From JBBSUQ01 sp964389755 (GTDB taxonomy: Bacteria; Bacteroidota; Bacteroidia; Flavobacteriales_D; Crocinitomicaceae), in assembly GCA_964389755.1 (NCBI GenBank), contig CAYMEW010000026.1:1-59945 (forward strand): DNA of 59,945 bases. Reading direction: 5' to 3'. Numbering within the stretch: the stretch's first letter is position 1; the number at the start of each line of letters is the position of its first letter. Position numbers and translations under genes: made by a program. Shown piece by piece: positions 36,101-45,405 of the stretch. The notes under the pieces are model-generated. The model was not told where the DNA came from and made no database searches. It worked only from the letters and a program-made list of their open reading frames with translations.

Positions 36101-37067
36101 GAAAACAGTCGCATACAGAGTCCATAAACAATGCTTTCAACTCATTGTACGCATCCACTACATCACGCAGCAGGTCGTACCTGTATTGAAAGTACATAAC
36201 AGGTTGTGTGACACCCGTTCCAAAAATTCCTGAAAGAAGGCTGTCGATCGCATCCGCCCGTTCTTCCATGTCGAGTTTCTCAAGCATTTTCCGAAAGCCG
36301 CTTTTCAACTTCCCGATAATCCCTTCTGCCTGCATGGCATTCAGATAACTGGTTCGCAGGTCCGACAGCGTATCGGAATTATTCGCATCCACGATAACGC
36401 GTTGCAGAGCGGCATCATCGAGGTTCAGGTAAGTTTGAATCAGGTAGTGCGCGTTGAACATTGTATCGAGCGACAAAATATAATCTGCATTTTCCTTCGA
36501 AACGAGCAGTACGCGCAGTTTTTGTACGTTATCCTGTCCCTGGTTTTCACAGGAAATCCCGGCACAGAGTTCCGGGCTGGTCAGGTAACTTTCCAGGTAT
36601 AGTAAAACCACCATGTTATCGAGGCCGCTCAGGTTGGAAAGCGGTTGTTCGTCCTGCACTTCATCTGTAGGAATGAGTTCGTATAGCGGCATTTGAACGC
36701 CGGATGGCCAGAAAGGAGGATACTGTGCCTTATCATCCGCGAAGGGAACGTAGTTTTTATACGTCAGTTGATGCCCCGGAATGTCGGGGTCGAGCAGGGC
36801 CGGATCACTGGGATCGATTCGCGACAGGAACAGCAGGTCGCCATCCGTAGTGACGCCTGCTCCCTGGGTGATCGTGAGTGCATAAGCGGAAGGATCGTAA
36901 GCGAGTTTGAAGCCGCATGCAATTCCCACTCCGCTGAGGCAAATCCGGGAAAGGCGGTCCTGGTCGTCAAAATAGTTGAGAAACTGGTTCAACTGTGGTG
37001 CCGTGAGTATCTGGTCATCCACAAATGAATGGTAAGAAGGTGTTATTGCGTTCAACTTTGTTTCCAT
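33138..37067 (-). CDS. Large eCIS structural protein with PKD domain
   Basis: 1309 residues, no signal peptide. The N-terminus (YHSFVDDQILTAPQLNQFLN, then RICLSGVGIACGF) is a conserved start for large proteins in Bacteroidetes eCIS loci. The first 750 residues are mixed helical, followed by a cysteine cluster (LPYLCCSDCSPVNF). A PKD domain lies at about residues 895-965 (FFWQFGDGTVSSEKAPTHTY), followed by a second PKD-like fold (YDSYAWNFYDADGN) and a helical C-terminus. Its position after the two baseplate genes and before the tape measure is that of Afp13-type fibres. PKD folds suggest an exposed adhesive or shell element. Exact role unknown. Confidence 0.7.
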   Translation of the reverse strand: METKLNAITPSYHSFVDDQILTAPQLNQFLNYFDDQDRLSRICLSGVGIACGFKLAYDPSAYALTITQGAGVTTDGDLLFLSRIDPSDPALLDPDIPGHQLTYKNYVPFADDKAQYPPFWPSGVQMPLYELIPTDEVQDEQPLSNLSGLDNMVVLLYLESYLTSPELCAGISCENQGQDNVQKLRVLLVSKENADYILSLDTMFNAHYLIQTYLNLDDAALQRVIVDANNSDTLSDLRTSYLNAMQAEGIIGKLKSGFRKMLEKLDMEERADAIDSLLSGIFGTGVTQPVMYFQYRYDLLRDVVDAYNELKALFMDSVCDCFPDIKSFRKHLMLGKLVPSADDRFLKPYRHAFYESPILRKHDPCCGQFRNDVDRVIHMLHEFIQTDIPAGEIKIIPSGYRVPLARKAIPFYYKLQQALLDTWNYEKYLVNRQGRNLSYHTGLLDQIGPVQFPLKYDLEGHNFLRIEGHQGYDYKTALDRINAIKVNNGLAFDLKALGINNNTTESINIADYQCEFEDLNVLLDAWTQEHECLLGKVSYYLSAFSTQVPAYNFHEVDFFNPALPSVKEPAVKEDKYNAVLDKALDQDGALGKILVPAFRTYRGCSGRDIIAHVDQQIDALPFEKPDPRLIDATLKTPARMLSYAYVLLDKRPLTLPDLKPDVIGTIAVNAENLCTTARVGLTKYGNVNLSTSTALMLTTLSYDLTELCCSAEKLQLIYDEIEKRKQQILLGLSLASFYKKHPGLEHFAGTEPGGTFLLVYVENPVGNIPAGTVVADFTLPYLCCSDCSPVNFIMPAPPAALRITSNIFCIGNSSSPLELYPTPANGTVKMSPQVPGVFINGNQLLIDGAEVPDTLLGQPIHFTVNEQVTDAVLTIFRAPQFNFSVPPSPVTTNVVPFLPKFEPSNLDTSDYKFFWQFGDGTVSSEKAPTHTYKLPLDSNTVIVKLTVTPPDGACPVTVENKLTFAQVSVQMSQTTFCANDDKPYWVQAFPKGAFPNMAGPGLSVENDRYYFTPSQAGPGNSTIYVNGVPMLTLTVNPVPSANVLAKVTGDELVLTSNLENYDSYAWNFYDADGNTVHDQIINDLNPTIPLDSINVNEGISFTIELQATNHCASLNFRKTMVKPTPFATCTADSQTQIDAFYEAFIQTDASGFTESAMLIMQNVKYFYNEVMADYTEYLSGNQNGIIGNKLSDFIYRFYIELKNEALNNGPGTSVVSNLMSAYSNVMYLGLTLVRCQDEETFETEEIMNMLALLAKETDSSVTDSLPAFGIDINPNDANSMFLAAILALRTSGTDSWNAVNKLLSNVQNA

Positions 37068-37073
37068 GATTTA

Positions 37074-39734
37074 CTAGATATTATAGGTTCCTAAACTTGT
37101 TCTTCCGAGAATGATATTTCCCTCCTGGTCGTCATTATTACAATCGTGTAGTTTGCCCGTCGGGTAAATGGTATTGAGTTTTCCGAGATCCTCCACAAGC
37201 GCGGGAAGCCCGGTTGCGGTGGTCAGGAATGTCTTATAACTTTGTTCGAATTGATAAAGATCGTTTTCGTCGTCGGGCACCTGCCCTTTGCGCCAGCCGA
37301 CCCAGCAAATTTTGGGCAGCACGTGTGCCGGAAGTTCTTCACGGATCAGTTCTTCCATAAAGTTCCGGAAGTCCGGATTCGAAAAACGCGGCATGTAGCC
37401 CGGAAGCACCACGCTCACCCGAAACGAGTAAGGGTCCACGCTACAACAGGAATTCCGGCAGTCATCACTGCAGATGTGCATGTAGTCGGCCGGATCTGTC
37501 GTGACAAGGTCCGGTCTCAGTAAAATGTGTTCGACAAGGAACATGCCTTCGTCTGTAAACTTGTATTTTGCAAAGCGAATGGTATTCAACACAGACTGTT
37601 CAAAGTCAGCTACATCTGAAAAATACAGGTTTTGCTGTGCGACAAAATAAGCAGGATCCGAAGGGTCGAGAACTGGATTGATCACTTTAAAGTAATAGTT
37701 GGATCCGGACGAAAACTTTACCTGGATGTTTCCGATAAGCTGATCATTCGTCACACCTGCTTCGAACGCATCGCGGACAAGTTCTTCCGGTGTTTCGATC
37801 AACAGTAGCACGGCCGCATATAAACCATTTACGGCCTCCGCGTAAGACGTATAGGTAAGCAGGGCCGAAAGAATGGTTGTGCCGGTGTCATCGCGCAAAC
37901 GCCATTTGTAGGTTCCGGATCCGGCCGGACTCTCAAAAATTTCTACATATGGATTTTGTGACAGGCTTCTGCGCCGGTAATTCTTCATGCCCGACAGTCG
38001 CGCAATGCGTTTTTGAGCGCCCGAAACATTATCGGTATCCCACAAACCTGCATCCGGCGGGTAATAATTGAAACCCTTTCCGCGTTCGCTACTCAGTGCC
38101 ACGTACTCTCTCAGAAACGTCTCCTTCGAATAAAGAACCATTTCTCCGGCAATGGAGCCGTAGAGTTGCTTCATCAGGAATGCATAGTTGCTGAACTGCT
38201 CTGCAAATCGCGCCAGCAGGTGATCCAAAAGTTCATTGCGTCTTGAAATGTTATCGACCAACCCTTCGAACAGGTGTTCGGATAAGACCTCATCGTTGTT
38301 GAGCGGATAATTCTGAACGAGTTCTCCGAATCCGCTGATTCCCTGAACGGCTTGTGTAAAATACGTATTACTTAAATGGGAATTCACCGAAAGAAGGTCT
38401 TTCACCTTATCGAGGTGTGCAAAATAAGTAGCCAGGACCTGGTCGAAAAACAGCAGGTAACCTTTAAGTTGTTTGGCCTGTGCGCGCCTTTGAGTACCGG
38501 CGTTCGCGGCCAGCCCTTCCCTTCCGATGCCATAGGTATCCGGAAAATCGTTTTGAATGGTCGTATACCATCCGGTTTGCAAATACTGCCCGGCCGGAAC
38601 CTCCGGGAAACGATCTTTTGCCGCATCGTCGTCATAAGCCGCAGCCGCTTCCTGCAATTGCGCGAGGATTTCAAGGGCCCGCGTTTCGTTCACGTGCACC
38701 GGCAGAACGTCCTTCATATAGCTGAAGGTGCTTTTGCCACAAAGTTTCGGCTTTTTGAACGGATCAATGCAAATGATCCATTCGTCTTTGTCCGCCGCAT
38801 CGTCACAATTTCCCATCGTAATGTCACGGATTTCTTTCACCCCGGGGACCTCCATAATGATTCGTATCAAATCGGAAAGCCGGACTTCACTGCGCAGGTT
38901 TGCGGCTTCAAGTTCTTCATCGTCAATAAAACCGTGCTCAAGCAAAGGTCCTTCAAAGATCTCGTCCATGCGATACCCGCGGGCCCGCATTTCCTTCAGC
39001 GAATGAAAACGGATGTACGGAGAAAAATAAGCTTCGATCGCGAAAAGTACGTGCGCATGCACATCGTCTTCGTCTGCTGCATTATCAACTACAATATTCG
39101 CGCAAACAGATACTGCCTGTGAATCTACCTCACTAATCTCGACGAGGTCTTCGCACAAATTACGGTTGGCATGGTATTTCTCCCGTATTTTTTCAATCAG
39201 ATCAAGCCTGTCATCGGGTGAAACAGAAGGACTGAAATCCACGAGCAGCCTGTTGAGTCCTTTGAGTCCGAACTTTTTGATCAGGTGCGGTGGTACATTC
39301 TCAAAATCTGATTTGTTGTATGAAACAGCCCCGCTTTCGCAATTGGCGTACATATCCTGTTGAAATGGTAAGATCCAGCAATTCCGGATGTCGTCATCGA
39401 TATCCAACAGGAGCTTTCTGTAATCTGAGGCCGTTACTGCCCTGTTCGGGAGGATATCCCCGGCATTGTAAAACTGTCCGGTAAGAGGTGCCCCGTTTTC
39501 GAGACTCAGTAAATCCTGCATCGGAAGTCTCATCCTGTTTCCGAGATCCGTAATGGCGTAAGCAAGCATTTCCAGGGTCGTGATCCCGGGGTCATGCTCG
39601 TTAAAGTCCGTCCAGATACCGCCCCCCAGTTCGGCAATGTGCTCGATACCGATCCTTTTCAGGTATTCGAAATCGAGGTCGTTCCGGGTAGCGACGTCCT
39701 TGGGAATTGTTGTACTTTTCTTTAAAGCTGGCAT
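37074..39734 (-). CDS. Large eCIS baseplate protein (Afp12-like)
   Basis: About 886 residues from the ATG at 39734 (MPALKKSTTIPKDV); an ATG at 39764 adds ten residues. Its position directly after the J-like protein is that of Afp12, a baseplate wedge component. The N-terminus holds HIAELGGGIWTDFNEHDPGI and MLAYAITDLGNRM, resembling baseplate proteins of this class. A cysteine cluster (HICSDDCRNSCCSVDPYSF) near residue 765 may bind metal. The gene overlaps the J-like gene by 13 bases, and its stop lies six bases before the next start. Assignment rests on synteny and these motifs. Confidence 0.75.
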   Translation of the reverse strand: MPALKKSTTIPKDVATRNDLDFEYLKRIGIEHIAELGGGIWTDFNEHDPGITTLEMLAYAITDLGNRMRLPMQDLLSLENGAPLTGQFYNAGDILPNRAVTASDYRKLLLDIDDDIRNCWILPFQQDMYANCESGAVSYNKSDFENVPPHLIKKFGLKGLNRLLVDFSPSVSPDDRLDLIEKIREKYHANRNLCEDLVEISEVDSQAVSVCANIVVDNAADEDDVHAHVLFAIEAYFSPYIRFHSLKEMRARGYRMDEIFEGPLLEHGFIDDEELEAANLRSEVRLSDLIRIIMEVPGVKEIRDITMGNCDDAADKDEWIICIDPFKKPKLCGKSTFSYMKDVLPVHVNETRALEILAQLQEAAAAYDDDAAKDRFPEVPAGQYLQTGWYTTIQNDFPDTYGIGREGLAANAGTQRRAQAKQLKGYLLFFDQVLATYFAHLDKVKDLLSVNSHLSNTYFTQAVQGISGFGELVQNYPLNNDEVLSEHLFEGLVDNISRRNELLDHLLARFAEQFSNYAFLMKQLYGSIAGEMVLYSKETFLREYVALSSERGKGFNYYPPDAGLWDTDNVSGAQKRIARLSGMKNYRRRSLSQNPYVEIFESPAGSGTYKWRLRDDTGTTILSALLTYTSYAEAVNGLYAAVLLLIETPEELVRDAFEAGVTNDQLIGNIQVKFSSGSNYYFKVINPVLDPSDPAYFVAQQNLYFSDVADFEQSVLNTIRFAKYKFTDEGMFLVEHILLRPDLVTTDPADYMHICSDDCRNSCCSVDPYSFRVSVVLPGYMPRFSNPDFRNFMEELIREELPAHVLPKICWVGWRKGQVPDDENDLYQFEQSYKTFLTTATGLPALVEDLGKLNTIYPTGKLHDCNNDDQEGNIILGRTSLGTYNI

Positions 39735-42700
39735 TGTTCTGTAACTGATTTTGGTGTGGAACATGACTTAATAGCAGTGCTGATATCGTGACGGCGTACC
39801 GAAACGAGTATCGCTTTGGGGGAAGAAGGTTCGCAGTTTTTCTGTACGGAAGTACCGTCTTTGATAATCTGTACATCCTGGAGGTAATCGACGTACGGAA
39901 GGTTTTCGAGGTAGTCGATCAGTACACTCCTGCGCAAAATCGTTCCGAAATTGATCTCTTCGCGTTCGCTGAACGCCCAGGGCGAAAGGAAACGGATGAT
40001 GTCTTCGTTAAGCCGGTCACTATAAAGGGCTCCATCGTATTGTGCAAAGAAGCGTACTTTCAGTGAAATCTTCACCTCTTCATAATCCGGGTTGATCACC
40101 TCTGTTTGAACGTGCAGGGAATTCAGCCGGGATAAGAAGTTCCCGATGCGGTTCAGGGTCGCACGGCTGACCCGCGGCTGATACGGGTCGAAAACATTTC
40201 GGTTGAGCGTATCCGGGATTACCACAATGCTGACATGACCGGGCGACTGGAACGAGCAGTCGCAGGTATGATTAAGGCATTTTACTTTGAAAATTTCCGG
40301 GAAATTCTGAAGAACAAGGTGCTCGTAATCCCAGAGCGTGATCGCCCGGTTCTTATGCCGAAGGCGTTCGCTTACGCGACGATAATACTGCGCATCCGTT
40401 TCAGCGGGCCTTCCGCCGAACGAATTAAAGGGCTGATCTACCGACTTCACAAATGCCAGGCGATTCACAAGTTTGCTGATCGTTCCCGCAGGAAGCCCTT
40501 TTTCAAGGTGCGAAAGTTCATTACCGCGATTGTCGAACTGTGCTTCTGCCGCCTGTGCATCGATGGCCAATATGCGGCACACGGCATCAAAGGATTTATA
40601 CATTTTCGCGCGCACCCAAAATAAACCGGGTGGAAGGAGTGTGTTTTCCGAAGAAGCCCCGGCCGGGATGCGGAATTTCACAAGGCCCGACTGTAGAAAG
40701 TTATCGGTACGATTGACCAACATCAAACTTGTATCGAGCTGTTTCCAGTTATTATTACACAAAATGTCCCAGTGTACTTTTTGGTCTCCGGCAAAGGAAT
40801 CGGCAAGCGGGTTTTCAGAACCTTCCAATACCTGGATCAGCAGTGAGACCTGTTCGAGCTGAACGGCATTTTCAAGCCCGATGTACAAAGATCCGCCTTT
40901 GCAATATACAGGAGCAAGACTACAATTATTCAGGTTTGTATCGAATTGTTTTTTGCGATATACGTTCTCCTCGGCTTCGCCAAAAGGGTGCAGATGAAAA
41001 AGACGCAGGGTACGCGCATTGAAAACGGATTCCGAATTTGCGAACAAACTAGCCTGTTCGGTCGCCGTATAGGATACGCTTATCTCATCAGCAAAGGGAA
41101 TGTACGGCTCATTGGGAATGATCGTTTTTTTATTCGTGCTTGCCATCGCAAGTGTGTAAATGCGGGGATAAATCTCCTGCAGAAAGGACTGACTGAGTTG
41201 CAGGCGTACCGGACCTGCCTCACCTGGAAGATACCCGCTGTTTGCAACCGAAAAGAGCGTGTGGAAATCAGGCGGTGCAGCATTGTCCGGGTTAAAGAAC
41301 AGGGTCACATTCCCCAGTGAATCGCTCCACGTACCGTCTGCCTTTATAGACTTTGTTGCCCGGAAATAACCGTCACCGTAAACAATACTGTTGTAATCGT
41401 CCCAGTCCGGATTTTGTTTTTTCGCTTCGGTCACGTATACATTCGAATCAAGCGCGTGCTTTACCTGCCTGTCTTTGGTGATGTAGGTTCTCCAGTCCTG
41501 CGAAATCGTATTTAAAAAGATGCGGTCGTAGGCTTTGTAACGGTCGTAAAAGCTATCGGGTGTATTGATCCAGTGGATATCCACATCGATGGATTTCCAG
41601 TTCTTTTCAAAGATCTCCGGATTATATACCGATAACGAAGATCCTTTAACGGGGTTTGTAGTGAATGGATAGAATGGTTTTTTGGTATTCAGGGTTCCGG
41701 TGTCGCTCTCCAGGGTCAGCAGGTGCATGCCGGTAACTTTTACTTTTACACTGAGGTCGTTAATATTGGCCGAAAACTGTTTGTAAACGGTGTAACCCTG
41801 TTCGGTAGCTGTTTTTACTTCGAAACGAAACAGCGGCTCTTCCGTAGTGTAATTTCCGCCATGGATATCCCGGGTGTAGCCCACCACCGCGTCGGATCCT
41901 GCTGCAATCTCCGTACAAAGACTGAGTTTCTGACCGGAAAAACCGGTAGTATAAGCCTGTAAGGAGCCCACGTTCTCGTTTAACTGGAATGTTGCTGTTG
42001 CAAGTTGCAGCGGGCCCACCCATCCTTTCGGGCCGGTGTAATAAACCGATACATGATTGACAAGATCTGTCGCATTGATGGAAACCGGGGGATCACTAAA
42101 AACCGCCTGTACCACCACCTGGCGACTGCCTTCTGAAAGACGCAGCACCCGTGACGCCACGGCAAAACCCAGACGTGCATTCGGAAGTTCGGGTCTTCCT
42201 CCCGGGCTTCCCGCATACGCAAAAGGATACCAGGAAGTGTCCGTCCCTGTAAATGCAGCCCCGAGTCCGTCGTATGAATTTGCAACGGGCGCTCCTTTCA
42301 GGGCATAGCTTCCGTTGACGGGAGCATCCGGCGCATTGTATACATTCTTTAATTCGGCAACCTTCGCACGGTTTAAGGACAGTTCTTCAGTCAGTTCATA
42401 AATGCGTTTCCGACCGTCAGCGTCTTTTCCTGCATCGAGTTCCGTTCCGGCCGAAACAGCCTCCCGCGCGAACGTTCTTGCGAGTTCAAAAACAAGGTTG
42501 ACCTTGTCTACTGTTTCGGGAAGATGTTCAATCTGTAAAACTTCCCCGTAATAAAAATCGAGATGCCTTGTCGAAAGTTCATTCATGCGTTCTGTCGACA
42601 ATTCGAGCAGGCGGAGAAAGCAAATAAAAAGCGTGAGGTGCGGAGTGAGCTTATCGGAACCGCTTAATGCATTCAGGAAGTCTTTCAGTGAATTTCCCGC

Positions 42701-42916
42701 AATAAAAAAATCCTGCCAGTTCCCATCCGGTATTGAGTTGTCCGTCTCCTTGAAATAGTTGACGTCTTTAGCAAACTGGTATGCAAATTTCATCCAGTCT
42801 TCGACCCCAAAGCCCATGATTTGCAGGTTCCCCGGATCAAGCGCCGAATCTGTGCGCTGTACCTGGTCCGTGCCGTTCCTTCTTAAAACGCTGGCAATGT
42901 CTTTACAGCTGCTCAT
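39722..42916 (-). CDS. Baseplate J-like protein (Afp11-like)
   Basis: A 1064-residue baseplate wedge protein. The N-terminal third is specific to eCIS (NELSTRHLDFYYGEVLQ). The C-terminal 300 residues carry the J-like region: AETDAQYYRRVSERLRHKNR, ALTLWDYEHLVLQNFPEIFK (read here as AITLWDYEHLV), PGHVSIVVIPD and VNPDYEEVKISLKVRFF. This region forms the ring to which gp25-like and spike proteins dock. A CLNHTCDCSF cysteine motif lies near residue 885. Start and stop overlap the neighbours (ATGA with gp25; 13 bases with the next gene), so translation is coupled. Confidence 0.85.
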   Translation of the reverse strand: MSSCKDIASVLRRNGTDQVQRTDSALDPGNLQIMGFGVEDWMKFAYQFAKDVNYFKETDNSIPDGNWQDFFIAGNSLKDFLNALSGSDKLTPHLTLFICFLRLLELSTERMNELSTRHLDFYYGEVLQIEHLPETVDKVNLVFELARTFAREAVSAGTELDAGKDADGRKRIYELTEELSLNRAKVAELKNVYNAPDAPVNGSYALKGAPVANSYDGLGAAFTGTDTSWYPFAYAGSPGGRPELPNARLGFAVASRVLRLSEGSRQVVVQAVFSDPPVSINATDLVNHVSVYYTGPKGWVGPLQLATATFQLNENVGSLQAYTTGFSGQKLSLCTEIAAGSDAVVGYTRDIHGGNYTTEEPLFRFEVKTATEQGYTVYKQFSANINDLSVKVKVTGMHLLTLESDTGTLNTKKPFYPFTTNPVKGSSLSVYNPEIFEKNWKSIDVDIHWINTPDSFYDRYKAYDRIFLNTISQDWRTYITKDRQVKHALDSNVYVTEAKKQNPDWDDYNSIVYGDGYFRATKSIKADGTWSDSLGNVTLFFNPDNAAPPDFHTLFSVANSGYLPGEAGPVRLQLSQSFLQEIYPRIYTLAMASTNKKTIIPNEPYIPFADEISVSYTATEQASLFANSESVFNARTLRLFHLHPFGEAEENVYRKKQFDTNLNNCSLAPVYCKGGSLYIGLENAVQLEQVSLLIQVLEGSENPLADSFAGDQKVHWDILCNNNWKQLDTSLMLVNRTDNFLQSGLVKFRIPAGASSENTLLPPGLFWVRAKMYKSFDAVCRILAIDAQAAEAQFDNRGNELSHLEKGLPAGTISKLVNRLAFVKSVDQPFNSFGGRPAETDAQYYRRVSERLRHKNRAITLWDYEHLVLQNFPEIFKVKCLNHTCDCSFQSPGHVSIVVIPDTLNRNVFDPYQPRVSRATLNRIGNFLSRLNSLHVQTEVINPDYEEVKISLKVRFFAQYDGALYSDRLNEDIIRFLSPWAFSEREEINFGTILRRSVLIDYLENLPYVDYLQDVQIIKDGTSVQKNCEPSSPKAILVSVRRHDISTAIKSCSTPKSVTEQCQL

Positions 42917-43347
42917 AAGTCTCCGGTTTTAGCGAGTGGCACATCATTTCCTTCAATGCGGTAGAAAGGGTAAACCATATTCATGCGCGAATTGGTGCTG
43001 CGTATGCGATACTCCAGGTGAATATCGACGCGTCCCTGATAGTCGTCGCTGTTTTCGAAAGAAATATGGATAAGGTCGATCCGTGGTTCGTAGTAGAGAA
43101 TGGCATTGCGAATCAGGTTTGCCACCGAAGTTTTTACGGAAAGCGTAAGCGATTCGAAAAGAAGTTCTTCGAGTGAGCAACCGAAACGCGGCAGCATGAT
43201 CCGCTCACCAGGCCGGGTAGATAACAGGACTTTCAGGCTTTCCTGAATATCCTGTTCATCGGAACTCATTTCCACGCTTTTCGCGACCTTGTTGAAACGG
43301 GGCGGAAAGCTCCACCCGGTTCCGAGAAATGATTCGTTTATTTCCAT
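42913..43347 (-). CDS. gp25-like baseplate protein (Afp9-like)
   Basis: A 144-residue protein of the gp25/lysozyme-like baseplate family. Visible features are FLGTGWSFPPRFN, SSDEQDIQESLKVLLSTRPGE and the conserved EIR-type core RIMLPRFGCSLEELLFE. This protein helps start sheath polymerisation at the baseplate. It lies between the PAAR and J-like genes, overlapping the latter by four bases. Confidence 0.9.
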   Translation of the reverse strand: MEINESFLGTGWSFPPRFNKVAKSVEMSSDEQDIQESLKVLLSTRPGERIMLPRFGCSLEELLFESLTLSVKTSVANLIRNAILYYEPRIDLIHISFENSDDYQGRVDIHLEYRIRSTNSRMNMVYPFYRIEGNDVPLAKTGDL

Positions 43348-43357
43348 GTTCGTTTGT

Positions 43358-43648
43358 TTATCCGATTAGTACTGTTGGTAATCCTGCCACGATGATTCCG
43401 CCGTGCGCGGTGGCATCCGTCATGCGTGCCGCGGGTTTTCCACCGATGAGCACGGTTGCGGATCCGCCTGTGATCGTGTCCGGCGGACCTGTGCACACAG
43501 CCATGTCACCAGTTCTCGCAGCAGGCATACCTCCGATCAACACCGTGGGATCTCCAGGTGGCATGAGTGGACCTCCTACATGGGGCACGGATCCGCTCAC
43601 GAGCGGGCAGGTGTGCATATCATTTACGCGTGCGGCAGGTAGTCCCAT
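43358..43648 (-). CDS. PAAR-domain spike tip protein (Afp10-like)
   Basis: A 96-residue PAAR protein with the metal-site pattern LPAARVNDMHTCP, repeated GMPAARTGD and GKPAARMTDATAHGG, and VLIGG turns. It forms the sharp conical tip on the VgrG-like spike. It starts three bases after the spike gene stop. There is no C-terminal effector extension. Confidence 0.93.
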   Translation of the reverse strand: MGLPAARVNDMHTCPLVSGSVPHVGGPLMPPGDPTVLIGGMPAARTGDMAVCTGPPDTITGGSATVLIGGKPAARMTDATAHGGIIVAGLPTVLIG

Positions 43649-43651
43649 AAG

Positions 43652-45403
43652 TCAGTTAATTTGTACAATTGATCCTTTTACAATGGTTGTGGCGGTGGAA
43701 CTAAGTTCCGTTCCGGCCGTACCGGAAGCTTTTACTTCTCCCTGTCCGTCCAGGCTGATATTCATTCCTTCGATCGAAACATCGCCACCTGCTTTGATCG
43801 AAATGTCTTTTTTGCTTTCGAGGCTGATCCCGTCACCGGTTAGTATTACGGTGTTTCCGTGCTCGTCCTCCATCCGGATCTCATCGGCATTTTCATCTAC
43901 CGAGATCTTCTTGCCGGCCGGCGTTTCGAGCGTAACGGATTTCTTGTCGTCGTCAAACAGGAATTTCAATTCGCCGCGCGTAACAAAACCCTTTACGTTA
44001 TTAGCATCTTCGGGAGTCAAGGGTGCGGGATGCGCACTGCTGTTCAGTTTCCCGACGATCACAGCGTCATTGGGGTCTTCATTGATAAATCCGACCACTA
44101 CCTCATCACCGATTTCGGGATAGAAGAAGGAACCGCGATTATCTCCGGCATCCAGTGTGGCCATGCGACACCAAATTCCCTGTTCGCTGTCGTTCACGAT
44201 CGGAAGTTTGACCAGCACGCGGTACTCGCCTTTCGGATCGTCCTGCAATTGAGTAACGACGCCATATTGTAAGCCTTTCACGGCCGGAAGCAGTCCGGAA
44301 GCCGGTGTTTCGGTAATGTCGAATGTTTCGGAGAACCAAACCGGGTTCAGGCCGAACTGTACATCCGAGGTCCAGTCGCCGTTTACGAGCGTATGCATAA
44401 CACCGGTCACGTAAACTTTTCCGCTGAAACGATTTCCGACGCCTTCCAGCTTGATGATCACTCCCGGTTTTACACGGGCAGTTCCCTGGAAGCAAACCCG
44501 CCCTCTGACACGCGCAAGTTGTTGAAAGAGCATTTTAGAATTGGCCCAGTCCTGGGCTTCGACATTACTGAGGTTTCCCCCGTGTTTTAACTCGAGATTT
44601 TCAAGACCGATCACCGCTGCAAGTTCGTCTTGTGAAAGATTTCCGGCCAGGTCAAGCGGAGCGTCGTCCGATTCGACCATACTGATCTCCTGGTCGGCCT
44701 GGTTCCAACTGTAGGCAGAAACCTTCGAAAACTGGGTTCGCGCATCAATCTCGGCCTCAAAATTCCGGACGTTCATGCCGTAGGTGATCGTTTCTACCGG
44801 GTCGCCGGTGACGTCCGGAACGTCGATTGTCAATTTTCCGTCGTTCGTAAAACAAAGCAAGCCGTTAGCCTGGGCTCGTGATACGAGAAAATCCCAGTCG
44901 GAAGCATTGAACTGCACCAGTTTTTCGTGCGTGTACGCGGTGTCCCGGACAGATTTTTCAAGTTGATATTTTGAGATCAGTTCATCGAAGACCTCGCTGT
45001 CTGTACTATCATAAAAATAGTTACTCTTTCGACCGACGGTCATTTTTACGGCTTCATCGCGGCATTCAATGATCAGGGAAGACATCCCGGAAGATTTGGC
45101 TTTGACGGAATGGCGAATAATAATTCCTTTAAAGATGGTTTTGTTATCCGAATGATAACCGGCCTGGATCTCGATCTTTTTACCCGGTACAAAGAGGTCT
45201 CCGTCGCTGATTGGAAAGTCCTGCGTGGCGGCATTACCGTCATTCAGAACCACCCGCGCATTCGCGATGCGATTGATCTCCTTGCGGACAGCTACGCTGC
45301 GAACGCCGAACGTGCCGGGAATCTCAGTGTTGTCAATGAGTATCGCAAAAGTCAGCAGGTCCGGGTTTTTGCCCGTATCGATGATTCCGGTGTTGTTAGT
45401 CAT
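43652..45403 (-). CDS. VgrG-like spike protein (Afp8-like, gp27/gp5 fusion)
   Basis: A 583-residue spike. The N-terminal gp27-like hub spans about residues 1-340 (TFAILIDNTEIPGTFGVRSV; KKIEIQAGYHSDNKTIFKG; TGVMHTLVNGDWTSDVQFGL). An OB-fold follows at about 355-450 (YGVVTQLQDDPKGEYRVLVK; GIWCRMATLDAG; PEIGDEVVVGFI). The C-terminal beta-prism has short repeats (VTLETPAGKKISVDENAD; ISIKAGGDVSIEG). I start at 45403 (MTNNTGIIDTG), two bases past the stop of the LysM gene; the longer open frame to 45742 would overlap that gene by over 300 bases. Confidence 0.92.
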   Translation of the reverse strand: MTNNTGIIDTGKNPDLLTFAILIDNTEIPGTFGVRSVAVRKEINRIANARVVLNDGNAATQDFPISDGDLFVPGKKIEIQAGYHSDNKTIFKGIIIRHSVKAKSSGMSSLIIECRDEAVKMTVGRKSNYFYDSTDSEVFDELISKYQLEKSVRDTAYTHEKLVQFNASDWDFLVSRAQANGLLCFTNDGKLTIDVPDVTGDPVETITYGMNVRNFEAEIDARTQFSKVSAYSWNQADQEISMVESDDAPLDLAGNLSQDELAAVIGLENLELKHGGNLSNVEAQDWANSKMLFQQLARVRGRVCFQGTARVKPGVIIKLEGVGNRFSGKVYVTGVMHTLVNGDWTSDVQFGLNPVWFSETFDITETPASGLLPAVKGLQYGVVTQLQDDPKGEYRVLVKLPIVNDSEQGIWCRMATLDAGDNRGSFFYPEIGDEVVVGFINEDPNDAVIVGKLNSSAHPAPLTPEDANNVKGFVTRGELKFLFDDDKKSVTLETPAGKKISVDENADEIRMEDEHGNTVILTGDGISLESKKDISIKAGGDVSIEGMNISLDGQGEVKASGTAGTELSSTATTIVKGSIVQIN

Positions 45404-45405
45404 GT

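Noticed and set aside
35232..36233. 333-codon open frame on the plus strand
   Set aside because: Lies wholly antisense to the PKD eCIS gene, which has clear protein character and operon placement. The antisense product is rich in rare-looking strings with no domain.
38376..39122. 248-codon open frame on the plus strand
   Set aside because: Antisense shadow of the Afp12-like gene, with no start signal or recognisable motif.
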